Shown piece by piece: positions 1 to 7,297 of a stretch of 37,284 bases of DNA. The DNA lies in contig NZ_BHZI01000017.1 of assembly GCF_004305975.1 (NCBI RefSeq), forward strand, positions 1 to 37,284. Reading direction: 5' to 3'. Positions within the stretch are counted from its first letter, which is position 1. The number at the start of each line of letters is the position of its first letter. Under the pieces are notes generated by a model. That model saw only the letters and a program-made list of their open reading frames with translations. It made no database searches and was not told the origin of the DNA. This stretch comes from Streptomyces otsuchiensis (lineage in GTDB: Bacteria > Actinomycetota > Actinomycetes > Streptomycetales > Streptomycetaceae). The translations under genes were made by a program, and so were the position numbers.

Positions 1-131
1 ACCCGCCCGTACCCCGCGCAATACCTCCGTCGTTGAACCATTGCGGTTGAGTCATCGCCGCCGAACCGTCGCCGCCCGGCGCGCGACATCACCGGGAGCC
101 GGGCAGGCTCCCCCGCCCCGAGGGAGAGACC

Positions 132-848
132 GTGTCACGTCCGCTGATCGGCGTCAGCACCTATCTAGAGGAATCGGTGCGGTGGGGCGCCTGGGACCTC
201 CCGGCGGCCGTGCTGCCCGCCGGGTACCACCGGCTGGTGCGTGCTGCGGGCGGTCACGCGGTACTGCTGCCCCCGGACGAGGAGGCGGACGCCCCGGCGC
301 TGCTGGAGCGGCTGGACGGTCTGATCGTCTCCGGTGGGCCGGACGTGGCCCCGGAACGCTACGGCGCGGCGCGCGACCCGCGTTGCGGGCCCGAGTACGA
401 GGAGCGGGACGGCTGGGAACTGGCCCTGATCCGCGCCGCGCTGGACACCGGCGTGCCACTGCTGGGCATCTGCCGGGGGCTGCAACTCCTCAACGTGGCG
501 CTCGGCGGCACCCTGGTGCAGCATCTGGACGGGCACAGCGGCCCACCCGGCGTGTTCGGCACACACCCGGTCCGTCCCGTCCCGGGAACGCTCCTCGCCG
601 GTGCGCTGGGCGAGGACGAACTGTCGGTGCCGACCTACCACCACCAGGCGGTGGACCGGCTGGGCGACGGCCTGGTGGTGTCGGCGTACGCGCCGGACGG
701 CACCGTGGAGGCGGTCGAACGGCCCGGCCCGTCCTGGGTGCTGGGTGTGCAGTGGCATCCCGAGGCCGGGGAGGACGCGCGGACGGCGCGGGCCCTGGTC
801 ACCGCCGCCGGGCGGCGCCGCGCGGAGAACGGGGCGACGACGGCGTGA
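132..848 (+). CDS. gamma-glutamyl-gamma-aminobutyrate hydrolase-like protein (peptidase C26)
   Basis: The 238-residue product is a class I glutamine-amidotransferase-fold hydrolase of the PuuD / peptidase C26 type, which cleaves gamma-glutamyl bonds such as that of gamma-glutamyl-GABA in polyamine breakdown. The nucleophile elbow GICRG places the catalytic Cys at 114. The C-terminal QWHPE supplies His209 and Glu211 of the triad, and TYHHQAV near 168-174 is also typical. Length matches the family. The GTG start is preceded by a GAGGGAGAG ribosome-binding site. There is no signal peptide, so it is cytoplasmic. The exact substrate cannot be read from sequence; no other polyamine genes are visible here. 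The family is clear, the substrate only likely. Confidence 0.88.
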   Translation: MSRPLIGVSTYLEESVRWGAWDLPAAVLPAGYHRLVRAAGGHAVLLPPDEEADAPALLERLDGLIVSGGPDVAPERYGAARDPRCGPEYEERDGWELALIRAALDTGVPLLGICRGLQLLNVALGGTLVQHLDGHSGPPGVFGTHPVRPVPGTLLAGALGEDELSVPTYHHQAVDRLGDGLVVSAYAPDGTVEAVERPGPSWVLGVQWHPEAGEDARTARALVTAAGRRRAENGATTA

Positions 849-945
849 CTCCCGTCGCCCACAGGCGGCCCCGCCGCCCGGCCCCTACCGTGGGGAGCGG
901 GCCCGAGTCGGGCCAGAACGCGCCCGAGCAGCAGGAGGACCGGCC

Positions 946-1314
946 ATGAGCGACATCCCCGCCCTCGGCGACGACGCCCCCGGTGTCGACCCCGCCGCGC
1001 CGCCCAGCGGACCGGGCTGCGCGGAGTGCGAGGCGCAGCACGGCTGGTGGGTGCATCTGCGCCGCTGTGCGCAGTGCGGCCACGTCGGCTGCTGCGACTC
1101 CTCACCGGGGCAGCACGCCACCGGGCACTACCGGGCGACCGGCCATCCGTATGCGCAGAGCTACCAGCCCGGTGAGGACTGGTACTGGGACTACCCGTCG
1201 GAGCGGATGCTCGCGGGCCCGCGGCTGGCGGCGCCCACCGAGCACCCAGCCGAGGTGACCACCCCCGGTCCGCAGGACCGGCTGCCCGCGGACTGGGCGT
1301 CCCGGATCAACTGA
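946..1314 (+). CDS. small UBP-type zinc-finger protein
   Basis: The 122-residue protein carries a ZnF-UBP domain over residues about 25-85: Cys25, Cys28, Cys41, Cys44, Cys49, Cys50, His57, His61 and His67, with the characteristic HGWW and GCC..S.GQHA..H segments. In eukaryotes this fold recognises the free C-terminal Gly-Gly of ubiquitin; bacterial stand-alone versions are known in actinobacteria but their role is not established. The ATG start has a strong AGGAGG site 7 bases upstream. It follows the C26 hydrolase by 97 bases in the same direction, possibly co-transcribed. Both ends of the protein are Pro/Ala-rich and probably disordered. Domain identity is good; function unknown. Confidence 0.85.
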   Translation: MSDIPALGDDAPGVDPAAPPSGPGCAECEAQHGWWVHLRRCAQCGHVGCCDSSPGQHATGHYRATGHPYAQSYQPGEDWYWDYPSERMLAGPRLAAPTEHPAEVTTPGPQDRLPADWASRIN

Positions 1315-1384
1315 GCGCGCGCCCGGGGACGCGAGCGGGTCCGCCTCACCCCACGGCGGGGCTCCACGGCGCGGCGGGCGGCGC

Positions 1385-2110
1385 TCAGCGCTTACGGCGT
1401 GGCACGGCCGCGTCCAGGGCAGCGGTGAGCACGGCCGGCGCCTCGGTCAACGACGGCCCGTACCAGGTCAGATGGCGTCCGCTGACCAGTGCGGCGGGCA
1501 GGCCGGGGAAGGCTTCGGGCCCATCCGTGGCGTGGAAGGCGTACGGCTCGTCGGGCAGTACCACCAGATCGGCGCCCTCGGCCAGCCGGTCGCGGTCGAT
1601 GCGCGGGTAGCGCTCGTCGTGACCGGCCCACACGTTGCGCACCCCGAGGCGGGCCAGCAGGTCGCCGGCGAAGGTGTCACGGCCCAGCACCATCCAGGGC
1701 TTGCGCCAGATGGGTACGACCGCGTCGGCGTCGAAGGCCCGTTCGACCTGGCGCCAGGCGTCGGCGGCGTCGTCCAGCCAGCCGGGGCGCGGCAGCCGGC
1801 AGCCCTCGACCAGGGCCCGTTCGAGTTCGGTCAGGGACTGGGGCAGGGTGCGGATCTCGGTGACCAGCACGGTGATCCCCTCCGCCCGCAGCGCGGCGAG
1901 GTCCGGTTCGCGGTTCTCCTCCTCGTTGGCGAGGACGATGTCCGGGCGCAGCGCGGTGACGGCCGCCAGGTCGGGGTTCTTCGTGCCGCGCACCCGCGTG
2001 ACGTCCAGGCCGGGTGGCTGTTCGCACCAGTCGGTGGCGCCGACCAGCACGGAGGGGTCGGTGGCGGCCACGGCCTCGGTCAGCGAGGGCACCAGCGAGA
2101 CGACGCGCAT
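1385..2110 (-). CDS. helical-backbone metal receptor / cobalamin-binding-like protein
   Basis: The 241-residue product begins directly with RVVSLVPSLTEAV, the opening of BtuF/FepB-type periplasmic binding proteins (COG0614). It continues with the helical-backbone features, for example LRPDIVLANEEEN near 53-67. It has no signal peptide or lipobox, so it is predicted to stay in the cytosol, unlike a normal transporter receptor. Its ATG overlaps the stop codon of the upstream ABC ATPase (TGATG), implying translational coupling and a role linked to the iron transporter operon. A metal chelate or cobalamin-like ligand is family-based inference. The alternative is an enzyme-like or ligand-sensing descendant of the receptor family. 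Confidence 0.8.
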   Translation of the reverse strand: MRVVSLVPSLTEAVAATDPSVLVGATDWCEQPPGLDVTRVRGTKNPDLAAVTALRPDIVLANEEENREPDLAALRAEGITVLVTEIRTLPQSLTELERALVEGCRLPRPGWLDDAADAWRQVERAFDADAVVPIWRKPWMVLGRDTFAGDLLARLGVRNVWAGHDERYPRIDRDRLAEGADLVVLPDEPYAFHATDGPEAFPGLPAALVSGRHLTWYGPSLTEAPAVLTAALDAAVPRRKR

Positions 2111-3240
2111 CAGGCGCCGCCCCCGGCGACGGGCACCCGGGCGGCGGGCACGCCACGCTCCGCGGGCCCGGCGGGTCCGCCCGCGCGCACCACGACCGGG
2201 CCGTGGACGGTGAGCCCCGTGCGCCGCCCGGCGGCGGTGGTCACGGAACCGGGATGGCGGACGTCGACGGAGGTCCCGCCGTCGAGGGTGACGGTGACCA
2301 GGGCGTCATGACCGTAGAAGCACACCTCGGTCACGGTACCGGTGGTCGCGGCGGAGCCGGGGTCGCTGAGCCGCAGTTGCTCCGGCCGGAGGATGACCGT
2401 GCCATGTTCGCCGGGGGCGGCGCACCGCTCGGGGCCGTCCCCGGGAACGGCGGGTGCCTCGGTCAGCTCGCCGAGGGCGGTGGCGACCGCGCCACCCGGC
2501 AGCCGGCGGCCCGGGAGGACCACCGCGTCGCCGACGAAGGCGGCGACCCAGGCGTCGGCGGGCCGGCCGTAGACCTCGTGCGGGGTGCCGTACTGGGCGA
2601 CCCTGCCGTCCCGGAGCACGGCGATCCGGTCGGCGGTGGAGAGCGCCTCCTGCTGGTCGTGGGTGACCAGCACGGCGGTGGAACCGGTCGCCCGCAGGGC
2701 GGAGCGCACATCGGCGCGCAGCCCGCCGCGCAGCGCGCTGTCCAGTGCGTTGAACGGTTCGTCCAGCAGCACCAGGGCGGGCCGGGGCGCCAGGGCACGG
2801 GCGAGGGCGACGCGCTGCTGCTGTCCGCCGGAGAGTTCGTGCGGCATCCGGTCACCGAGGCCGCCCAGGCCCACGAGGTCGAGCATCTCCTCCGCGCGGG
2901 CCGCGCGTTCGGGGCGGCGCAGCGCGGTCAGCCCGAAGGCGACGTTGCGCGCCACGCTCAGGTGCGGGAAGAGCGCGCCCTCCTGCGCGACGATCCCCAC
3001 GGCGCGGCGCTCGGGCGGCAGGTGGACGCCGGGCCCGGCGACGGTCCGCCCTCCGACGCTGACGGACCCGCCCTCGGGCCGCAGGAATCCGGCGACGACC
3101 CGCAGCAGGGTGGTCTTGCCGCAGCCGGAGGGCCCCAGCACGGCGGTCAGCTCTCCGGCGGGGATGTCGAGGTCGAGTCCGTCCAGGACCCGGCCCTCGC
3201 CGTAGCCCACGGTCAGGTCCCGGATGCGGAGTTCGGTCAT
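2110..3240 (-). CDS. Fe(III) ABC transporter, ATP-binding protein
   Basis: The 376-residue ATPase powers uptake by the adjacent permease. The Walker A motif GPSGCGKT is at 36-43, the signature LSGGQ at 136-140 and Walker B LVLLDE at 156-161. A TOBE-type C-terminal domain follows from about 280. Length and architecture fit the FbpC/PotA group. The ATG start overlaps the permease stop by four bases (ATGA), and its stop overlaps the start of the metal-receptor-like gene, so the set reads as one coupled operon. A longer open frame extends upstream through the permease gene in another phase but is only a shadow. Fe(III) specificity rests on the partner lipoprotein and the iron box. Confidence 0.92.
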   Translation of the reverse strand: MTELRIRDLTVGYGEGRVLDGLDLDIPAGELTAVLGPSGCGKTTLLRVVAGFLRPEGGSVSVGGRTVAGPGVHLPPERRAVGIVAQEGALFPHLSVARNVAFGLTALRRPERAARAEEMLDLVGLGGLGDRMPHELSGGQQQRVALARALAPRPALVLLDEPFNALDSALRGGLRADVRSALRATGSTAVLVTHDQQEALSTADRIAVLRDGRVAQYGTPHEVYGRPADAWVAAFVGDAVVLPGRRLPGGAVATALGELTEAPAVPGDGPERCAAPGEHGTVILRPEQLRLSDPGSAATTGTVTEVCFYGHDALVTVTLDGGTSVDVRHPGSVTTAAGRRTGLTVHGPVVVRAGGPAGPAERGVPAARVPVAGGGA

Positions 3241-4904
3241 GAGCGGTGCCTCCCGAGGAGGTAGGAGGGGACGGCGGCGATCAGCACCAGGGTCAGGGCG
3301 TAGGGCGCGGCGGCGGCGAAGGCGAAGTTGTCGGTGTGGGTCCACAGCCGGGTCGCCAGGGTCTCCATGCCGGTGGGCCGCAGCAGCAGGGTGGCGGGCA
3401 GTTCCTTCATGATGACCACGAAGGTCAGCGCCGCGCCCGCCGCGATACCGGGCGCCGCCAGCGGCACGGTGACCTCGCGGAGGGTGCGCAGCGGTCCGCG
3501 TCCCAGCGAGCGGGCGGCCTCCTCCAGCGACTCGGGCGCCTGGAGCACGGCGGCGCGGATCGCGGTGACGGCCAGCGGCAGGAAGAGCGCCGCGTAGGCG
3601 ATGACCAGCAGCGGCCACTCCTGGTACAGCGGGTTGGCGTAGCGCACGGCGAGGAAGACGAAGGCGAGGGCCACGGTGATGCCGGGCAGGGCGTGCCCGG
3701 CGAAGGACGCCTGTTCCAGTACCCGGGCGAGGCCGCCGCGGTAGCGGGCCGCGATGACGGCGACCGGCAGCGCCAGCAGCACGGTGAGCGCGGCACCGGC
3801 GGCGGCCACCCCGACGGTCGCCCAGGCGGTCTCCAGCAGGGCGGCGGGCTGCCAGGTGGCGGAGTTGCCCACGGCGATCCAGTAGCAGAGGGTTCCCACG
3901 GGGAAGGCGACGGCGGCCAGCGCGACCAGTCCGGCCCAGCCGGTGGCGGCGGCGCGGGCCCAGGGGCCCAGCGGCAGGCGCAGCGGGGGGCGGGCGGTCC
4001 CGCGTCCGGCGCGCGCGTACCGGGCGCGGCCCCGGGTGCGGCGTTCGGCGACGACCAGCAGCACGGTGATCAGCACCAGCACGCAGCCGAGCGCGGCGGC
4101 CGGGGTGCGGTCGAAGCTCGCCCGGTAGGACGTGTGGATGGCGCGGGTGAAGGTGTCGTAGCGCATCAGCGACACGGCGCCGAAGTCCGACATCACGTAG
4201 AGCGCGACGAGCAGGCCGCCCCCGGCGGCGGCGGGGCGGAGCTGCGGGAGGGTGACGGTGCGGAAGGTGCGCCAGGGGCCGTGGCCCAGGGAGCGGGCGG
4301 CTTCCTCCTGGGCGGGGTCCATGCCGCGCAGCACGGCGGCGACAGGCAGGTAGACGTAGGGGAAGCAGGCGAGGCTCAGGGCGATGGCGGCGCCCGCGAA
4401 GCCGCGTACGCCGGGGAAGGCGGAGAGCCAGCTGAAGGACATCACATAGCTGGGCACGGCCAGCGGCAGTGTGGCCAGGACGGCCCACAGGCGGGGTGCG
4501 GGGAGCGCGGTGCGCTCGGTGAGCCAGGCGAGGGAGATGCCCAGGACCCAGGTCGCGGCCACGACCACGACGGTCAGCCGCAGACTGTTGGAGAGCAGTC
4601 CCGCGGTGCGGTCGGCGGCGACGACGTCCCAGGCGAAGGCCGGGCCGCGCTCCAGTGCGCGGATCACCAGGTAGACCAGCGGCAGCAGCGCGAACAGGGC
4701 CGTGACGGTCGCCGGCACCAGCAGGATCAGCGGGACGCGGCGCCGGGCGGGCCGGTGGGAGCCCCGGCGCCCGGCCGGCGCGTGCGGCGCGCCGGCCGGG
4801 CCTCGGGCCGGACCGTCGCCGGTCCCGCCCGCGCCGGTGTCGGCCGGGGCGTCGGCCTCCGGCGGCGCGGGCGGTTGGGGTGACGGCCGGCCCGGTGGGT
4901 TCAT
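3237..4904 (-). CDS. Fe(III) ABC transporter, fused two-domain permease
   Basis: The 555-residue membrane protein is the FbpB-type permease in which two MetI-like domains are fused. EAA-loop signatures appear twice: EEAARSLGHGPWRTFRTVTLPQLRPA in the first half and EEAARSLGRGPLRTLREVTVPLAAPG in the second. About twelve hydrophobic segments are visible. The first roughly 55 residues are Pro/Gly/Ala-rich and cytoplasmic. It starts 8 bases after the lipoprotein stop and its TGA lies inside the ATPase start (ATGA). Together with the lipoprotein and ATPase it imports ferric iron across the membrane. Confidence 0.92.
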   Translation of the reverse strand: MNPPGRPSPQPPAPPEADAPADTGAGGTGDGPARGPAGAPHAPAGRRGSHRPARRRVPLILLVPATVTALFALLPLVYLVIRALERGPAFAWDVVAADRTAGLLSNSLRLTVVVVAATWVLGISLAWLTERTALPAPRLWAVLATLPLAVPSYVMSFSWLSAFPGVRGFAGAAIALSLACFPYVYLPVAAVLRGMDPAQEEAARSLGHGPWRTFRTVTLPQLRPAAAGGGLLVALYVMSDFGAVSLMRYDTFTRAIHTSYRASFDRTPAAALGCVLVLITVLLVVAERRTRGRARYARAGRGTARPPLRLPLGPWARAAATGWAGLVALAAVAFPVGTLCYWIAVGNSATWQPAALLETAWATVGVAAAGAALTVLLALPVAVIAARYRGGLARVLEQASFAGHALPGITVALAFVFLAVRYANPLYQEWPLLVIAYAALFLPLAVTAIRAAVLQAPESLEEAARSLGRGPLRTLREVTVPLAAPGIAAGAALTFVVIMKELPATLLLRPTGMETLATRLWTHTDNFAFAAAAPYALTLVLIAAVPSYLLGRHRS

Positions 4905-4912
4905 GCGGGCTA

Positions 4913-6004
4913 TCAGACCATTCCGACTTCCTGCAGGAGCGCGAGGGTCTCCTCCAGGGAGTCGAGGTCGGTGAGGTTGACGTCGGGGGCCTCGATGGAG
5001 TCGAAGGCGGGAAGCTCCTCGACGGGGCTGGTGACGCCGGCGGCCAGCGGGTACTCCTTGGTCTCCTCGGCGAAGTACAGCTGCGCCTCCTCGGAGAGCA
5101 GGTATTCGACCGCCTTCAGCGCGGCGTCGCTCTGGCCTCCGTGCGCGGTGATGCCGACGCCGGCGACGTTGATCAGCGAGCCGGGGTCGCCTCCGGGGAA
5201 GTAGTGCAGCCGCGTGTTGAGGCTGTCCTCGCCCTCCTCCGCGACGGTGGCGTACCAGTAGTAGTGGTTGACGAGGCCGACCTCGATGTCACCGTTGTTG
5301 ACGGCGTCCAGGATGCCGCCGTTGCCGTCGAACGCCTCGGCGTCGTTGGCCTGGAGTGCTTCCAGCCAGTCGCGGGCACCGTCCTCGCCCTCCAGGACGC
5401 GCAGCGCGGTGACGAAGGTCTGGAAGGAGGCGTTGGTCGGTGCGTAGGCGACCTTGCCGTTCCACTCCTCGTCCGTGAGGTCGTGGATGGAGCCGGGCAG
5501 GTCGCCCTCCTCCACCAGGTCCTGGTTGTAGACCAGGACGCGGGCGCGCCCGGAGATCCCGACCCAGTCGCCGGCGGAGCCCCGGTGGGCCTCGTCGACG
5601 CCGCCGAGCACGTCCTCGGGGAGTTCCTCCAGCAGCCCGGCCTTGGACAGCGCGCCGAGCGCTCCGGCGTCCTGGGAGATGAAGAGACCGGCGCCGGTGT
5701 TCTCGCCCTCCTCCATCAGCGCGGCGGCGTGCTCGGCCGTGCCGGCGTAGCGGACGGTGACCTCGACGCCGGTGGCTTCCTCCAGCTGGCCGATGAGCGG
5801 GTCGATCAGCTCCTCGTTGCGGCCGGAGTAGATGGTGAGGGTCTCGCCGCCGCTCTCGCCCGCGTCCTCACCGCCGGAATCCGAGCCCGCGCCGTTGCCG
5901 GAGGACTCGTCGGCGGAGGAGTCGTCGCTGCCGCAGGCGGCCGCGGCCGGGATCAACAGGGCCGCGCCGGCTATGGCGGCGACGATGCGGCGGTGGCGTC
6001 TCAT
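4913..6004 (-). CDS. Fe(III) ABC transporter, substrate-binding lipoprotein
   Basis: The 363-residue protein has a short basic N-terminus, a hydrophobic stretch and a lipobox ending at Cys24 (PAAAAC), so it is anchored outside the membrane. An acidic Gly/Ser linker covers about 25-53. The mature domain starts at LTIYSGRNEELI, typical of the FbpA ferric-binding family. The cluster HYYWY (Tyr248, Tyr249, Tyr251) matches the paired tyrosine iron ligands of that family. The ATG is preceded by an AGGAAAGGGA site. It is the first gene of the iron transport operon and lies 84 bases downstream of a predicted iron box. Confidence 0.92.
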   Translation of the reverse strand: MRRHRRIVAAIAGAALLIPAAAACGSDDSSADESSGNGAGSDSGGEDAGESGGETLTIYSGRNEELIDPLIGQLEEATGVEVTVRYAGTAEHAAALMEEGENTGAGLFISQDAGALGALSKAGLLEELPEDVLGGVDEAHRGSAGDWVGISGRARVLVYNQDLVEEGDLPGSIHDLTDEEWNGKVAYAPTNASFQTFVTALRVLEGEDGARDWLEALQANDAEAFDGNGGILDAVNNGDIEVGLVNHYYWYATVAEEGEDSLNTRLHYFPGGDPGSLINVAGVGITAHGGQSDAALKAVEYLLSEEAQLYFAEETKEYPLAAGVTSPVEELPAFDSIEAPDVNLTDLDSLEETLALLQEVGMV

Positions 6005-6087
6005 GAGGGTCCCTTTCCTGGGGCTGCGCCGGGGTCGGCGGTCGCGGCTCGGACCGGGCTGTGAGCGATTCCAGCCAGTGAGGCGAC

Positions 6088-6106
6088 AGAGGTGAGGCTA
6101 CCCTTA
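6088..6106 (-). promoter_or_regulatory. iron box (DmdR/IdeR-type operator) overlapping the transporter promoter
   Basis: The 19-base element read on the minus strand, TAAGGGTAGCCTCACCTCT, matches 14 of 19 positions of the actinobacterial iron-regulator consensus TTAGGTTAGSCTAACCTAA. It overlaps a plausible minus-strand -10 (TAGCCT), with ATGACT 17 bases further upstream as a -35. Iron-loaded DmdR binding here would block transcription of the iron transporter genes, which is known biology for this regulator family. Site identity is inferred by eye. Confidence 0.72.
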
Positions 6107-6250
6107 CCTCTTTACCAAGTCATTACCGGGGGTGGGTCTCGGCTCCCCGCCCCCGGCGGCGGCCGCCTCCGGGCGGTGCGTCTCCCGCCCTCCCGCCGTC
6201 CCGCGCCCGTCGTCCCGTACGGGCGCGTGCGACCGTGCCGCTTCGCGCCG

Positions 6251-6273
6251 ATGTCGGCCCGGTGCGCGATGAT
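6251..6273 (+). promoter_or_regulatory. weak PafBC-like promoter before the 5'-3' exonuclease
   Basis: ATGTCGGCC, eight bases, then GATGAT. This keeps TGTCGG and the exact spacing of the DNA-damage pattern TTGTCRGTG-N8-TANNNT, but the -10 begins with G instead of T. Six bases separate GATGAT from the GTG at 6280, which suits a leaderless transcript. The match is partial, so this is tentative. Confidence 0.3.
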
Positions 6274-6279
6274 CCGGGG

Positions 6280-7200
6280 GTGAACCGACGTCTGATGCTG
6301 CTCGATACCGCCTCGCTCTACTTCCGCGCCTACTTCGGCGTCCCCGAGTCCGTCCGCGCTCCTGACGGCACGCCCGTCAACGCGGTCCGCGGCCTGCTCG
6401 ACTTCGTCGCCCGCCTGGTCACCGACCACCGCCCCGACGACCTGGTCGCCTGCATGGACGCGGACTGGCGGCCGCAGTGGCGGGTGGAGCTGATCCCCTC
6501 CTACAAGGCGCACCGGGTGGCGGAGGAGGTCCCGGCCGGCACCGACGTGGAGGAGACCCCGGACACCCTCTCCCCGCAGGTCCCCGTCATCGAGGCCGTG
6601 CTGGACGCCCTCGGCATCGCCCGGCTGGGGGCGGCGGGCTACGAGGCGGACGACGTCATCGGCACCCTGGCCACCCGCTCCACCGGGCCGACGGACATCG
6701 TCACCGGCGACCGCGACCTGTTCCAGCTGGTGGACGACGCGCGCGGGGTGCGGGTGCTCTACCCGCGCAAGGGTGTCGGCGACTGCGACCTGGTCACCGA
6801 CGCCGTCGTGCGCGAACGCTACGGGGTGGCCGCGGACCGGTACGCGGAATTCGCCGTGCTGCGCGGCGACCCCAGCGACGGACTGCCCGGCGTCAAGGGC
6901 ATCGGCGAGAAGACCGCCGCGCAGCTGCTCGCCGAGTTCGGCGACCTCGCCGCCGTCCGTGCGGCGGCGACGAACCCGATGTCCTCACTGACCCCGGCCC
7001 GCAGACGCAACCTGGCCGCCGCCTCCGGGTACCTCGACGTGGCGCCCGAGGTGGTGCGGGTGGCGACCGCCCTGGAGTTGCCGGACACCGACCTCACGCT
7101 GCCGGGCGCGCCACGCGACCCGGCCGCCCTCGACGCCCTCGACGCCCGCTGGGGGCTGGGCGGCTCCCTGCAGCGGGTGCTGGCGGCGCTCCCCCGCTGA
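6280..7200 (+). CDS. 5'-3' exonuclease (PolA N-terminal / FEN-like)
   Basis: The 306-residue protein resembles the 5' nuclease domain of DNA polymerase I as a stand-alone enzyme that trims 5' flaps and RNA primers. Visible motifs are LLDTASLYFRAYFG at the N-terminus and the acidic cluster GYEADDVIGTLA. Further on are VTGDRDLFQLVDD and the helix-hairpin-helix segment GDPSDGLPGVKGIGEKTAAQLL. Length fits the family. The chosen GTG sits where the conserved protein begins and just after a -10-like hexamer; ATG at 6295 is an alternative. The orthologue beside helY in M. tuberculosis (Rv2090) supports the assignment. It converges on helY with a terminator between. Confidence 0.9.
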   Translation: MNRRLMLLDTASLYFRAYFGVPESVRAPDGTPVNAVRGLLDFVARLVTDHRPDDLVACMDADWRPQWRVELIPSYKAHRVAEEVPAGTDVEETPDTLSPQVPVIEAVLDALGIARLGAAGYEADDVIGTLATRSTGPTDIVTGDRDLFQLVDDARGVRVLYPRKGVGDCDLVTDAVVRERYGVAADRYAEFAVLRGDPSDGLPGVKGIGEKTAAQLLAEFGDLAAVRAAATNPMSSLTPARRRNLAAASGYLDVAPEVVRVATALELPDTDLTLPGAPRDPAALDALDARWGLGGSLQRVLAALPR

Positions 7201-7212
7201 CGCGCGGAACAC

Positions 7213-7265
7213 CCGCCCGGGGCGGGGCACCCGGGGCAATACCCCGACTGCCGCGCCCCGGGCGG
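7213..7265. terminator. bidirectional terminator between exonuclease and helY
   Basis: A perfect 12-base inverted repeat (7213-7224 with 7254-7265) encloses a smaller GGGG/CCCC hairpin. It sits in the 97-base gap between convergent stop codons. There is no T-tract on either side, as is common in high-GC genomes. Confidence 0.6.
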
Positions 7266-7297
7266 ACGAGCAACACCGCGCGGGCCCCGGTCCGGTC

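Noticed and set aside
41-949. 302-codon plus-strand frame over the first gene
   Set aside because: It is an Arg/Gly/Pro-rich shadow. The frame from 132 has the catalytic Cys-His-Glu motifs.
1315-1384. Terminator between the zinc-finger and metal-receptor genes
   Set aside because: Only short imperfect GC pairings are present; no convincing stem.
3328-3336. Exact TTGTCGGTG, the PafBC upstream half, here and at 24585-24593 and 34347-34355
   Set aside because: All three lie inside coding sequence and none has TANNNT at the required spacing or a gene start downstream.
3241-4488. Upstream extension of the ABC ATPase frame to 792 codons
   Set aside because: The extension lies in the permease gene in the wrong phase and is Arg/Pro-rich. 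The ATPase begins at 3240 with a coupled ATGA start.
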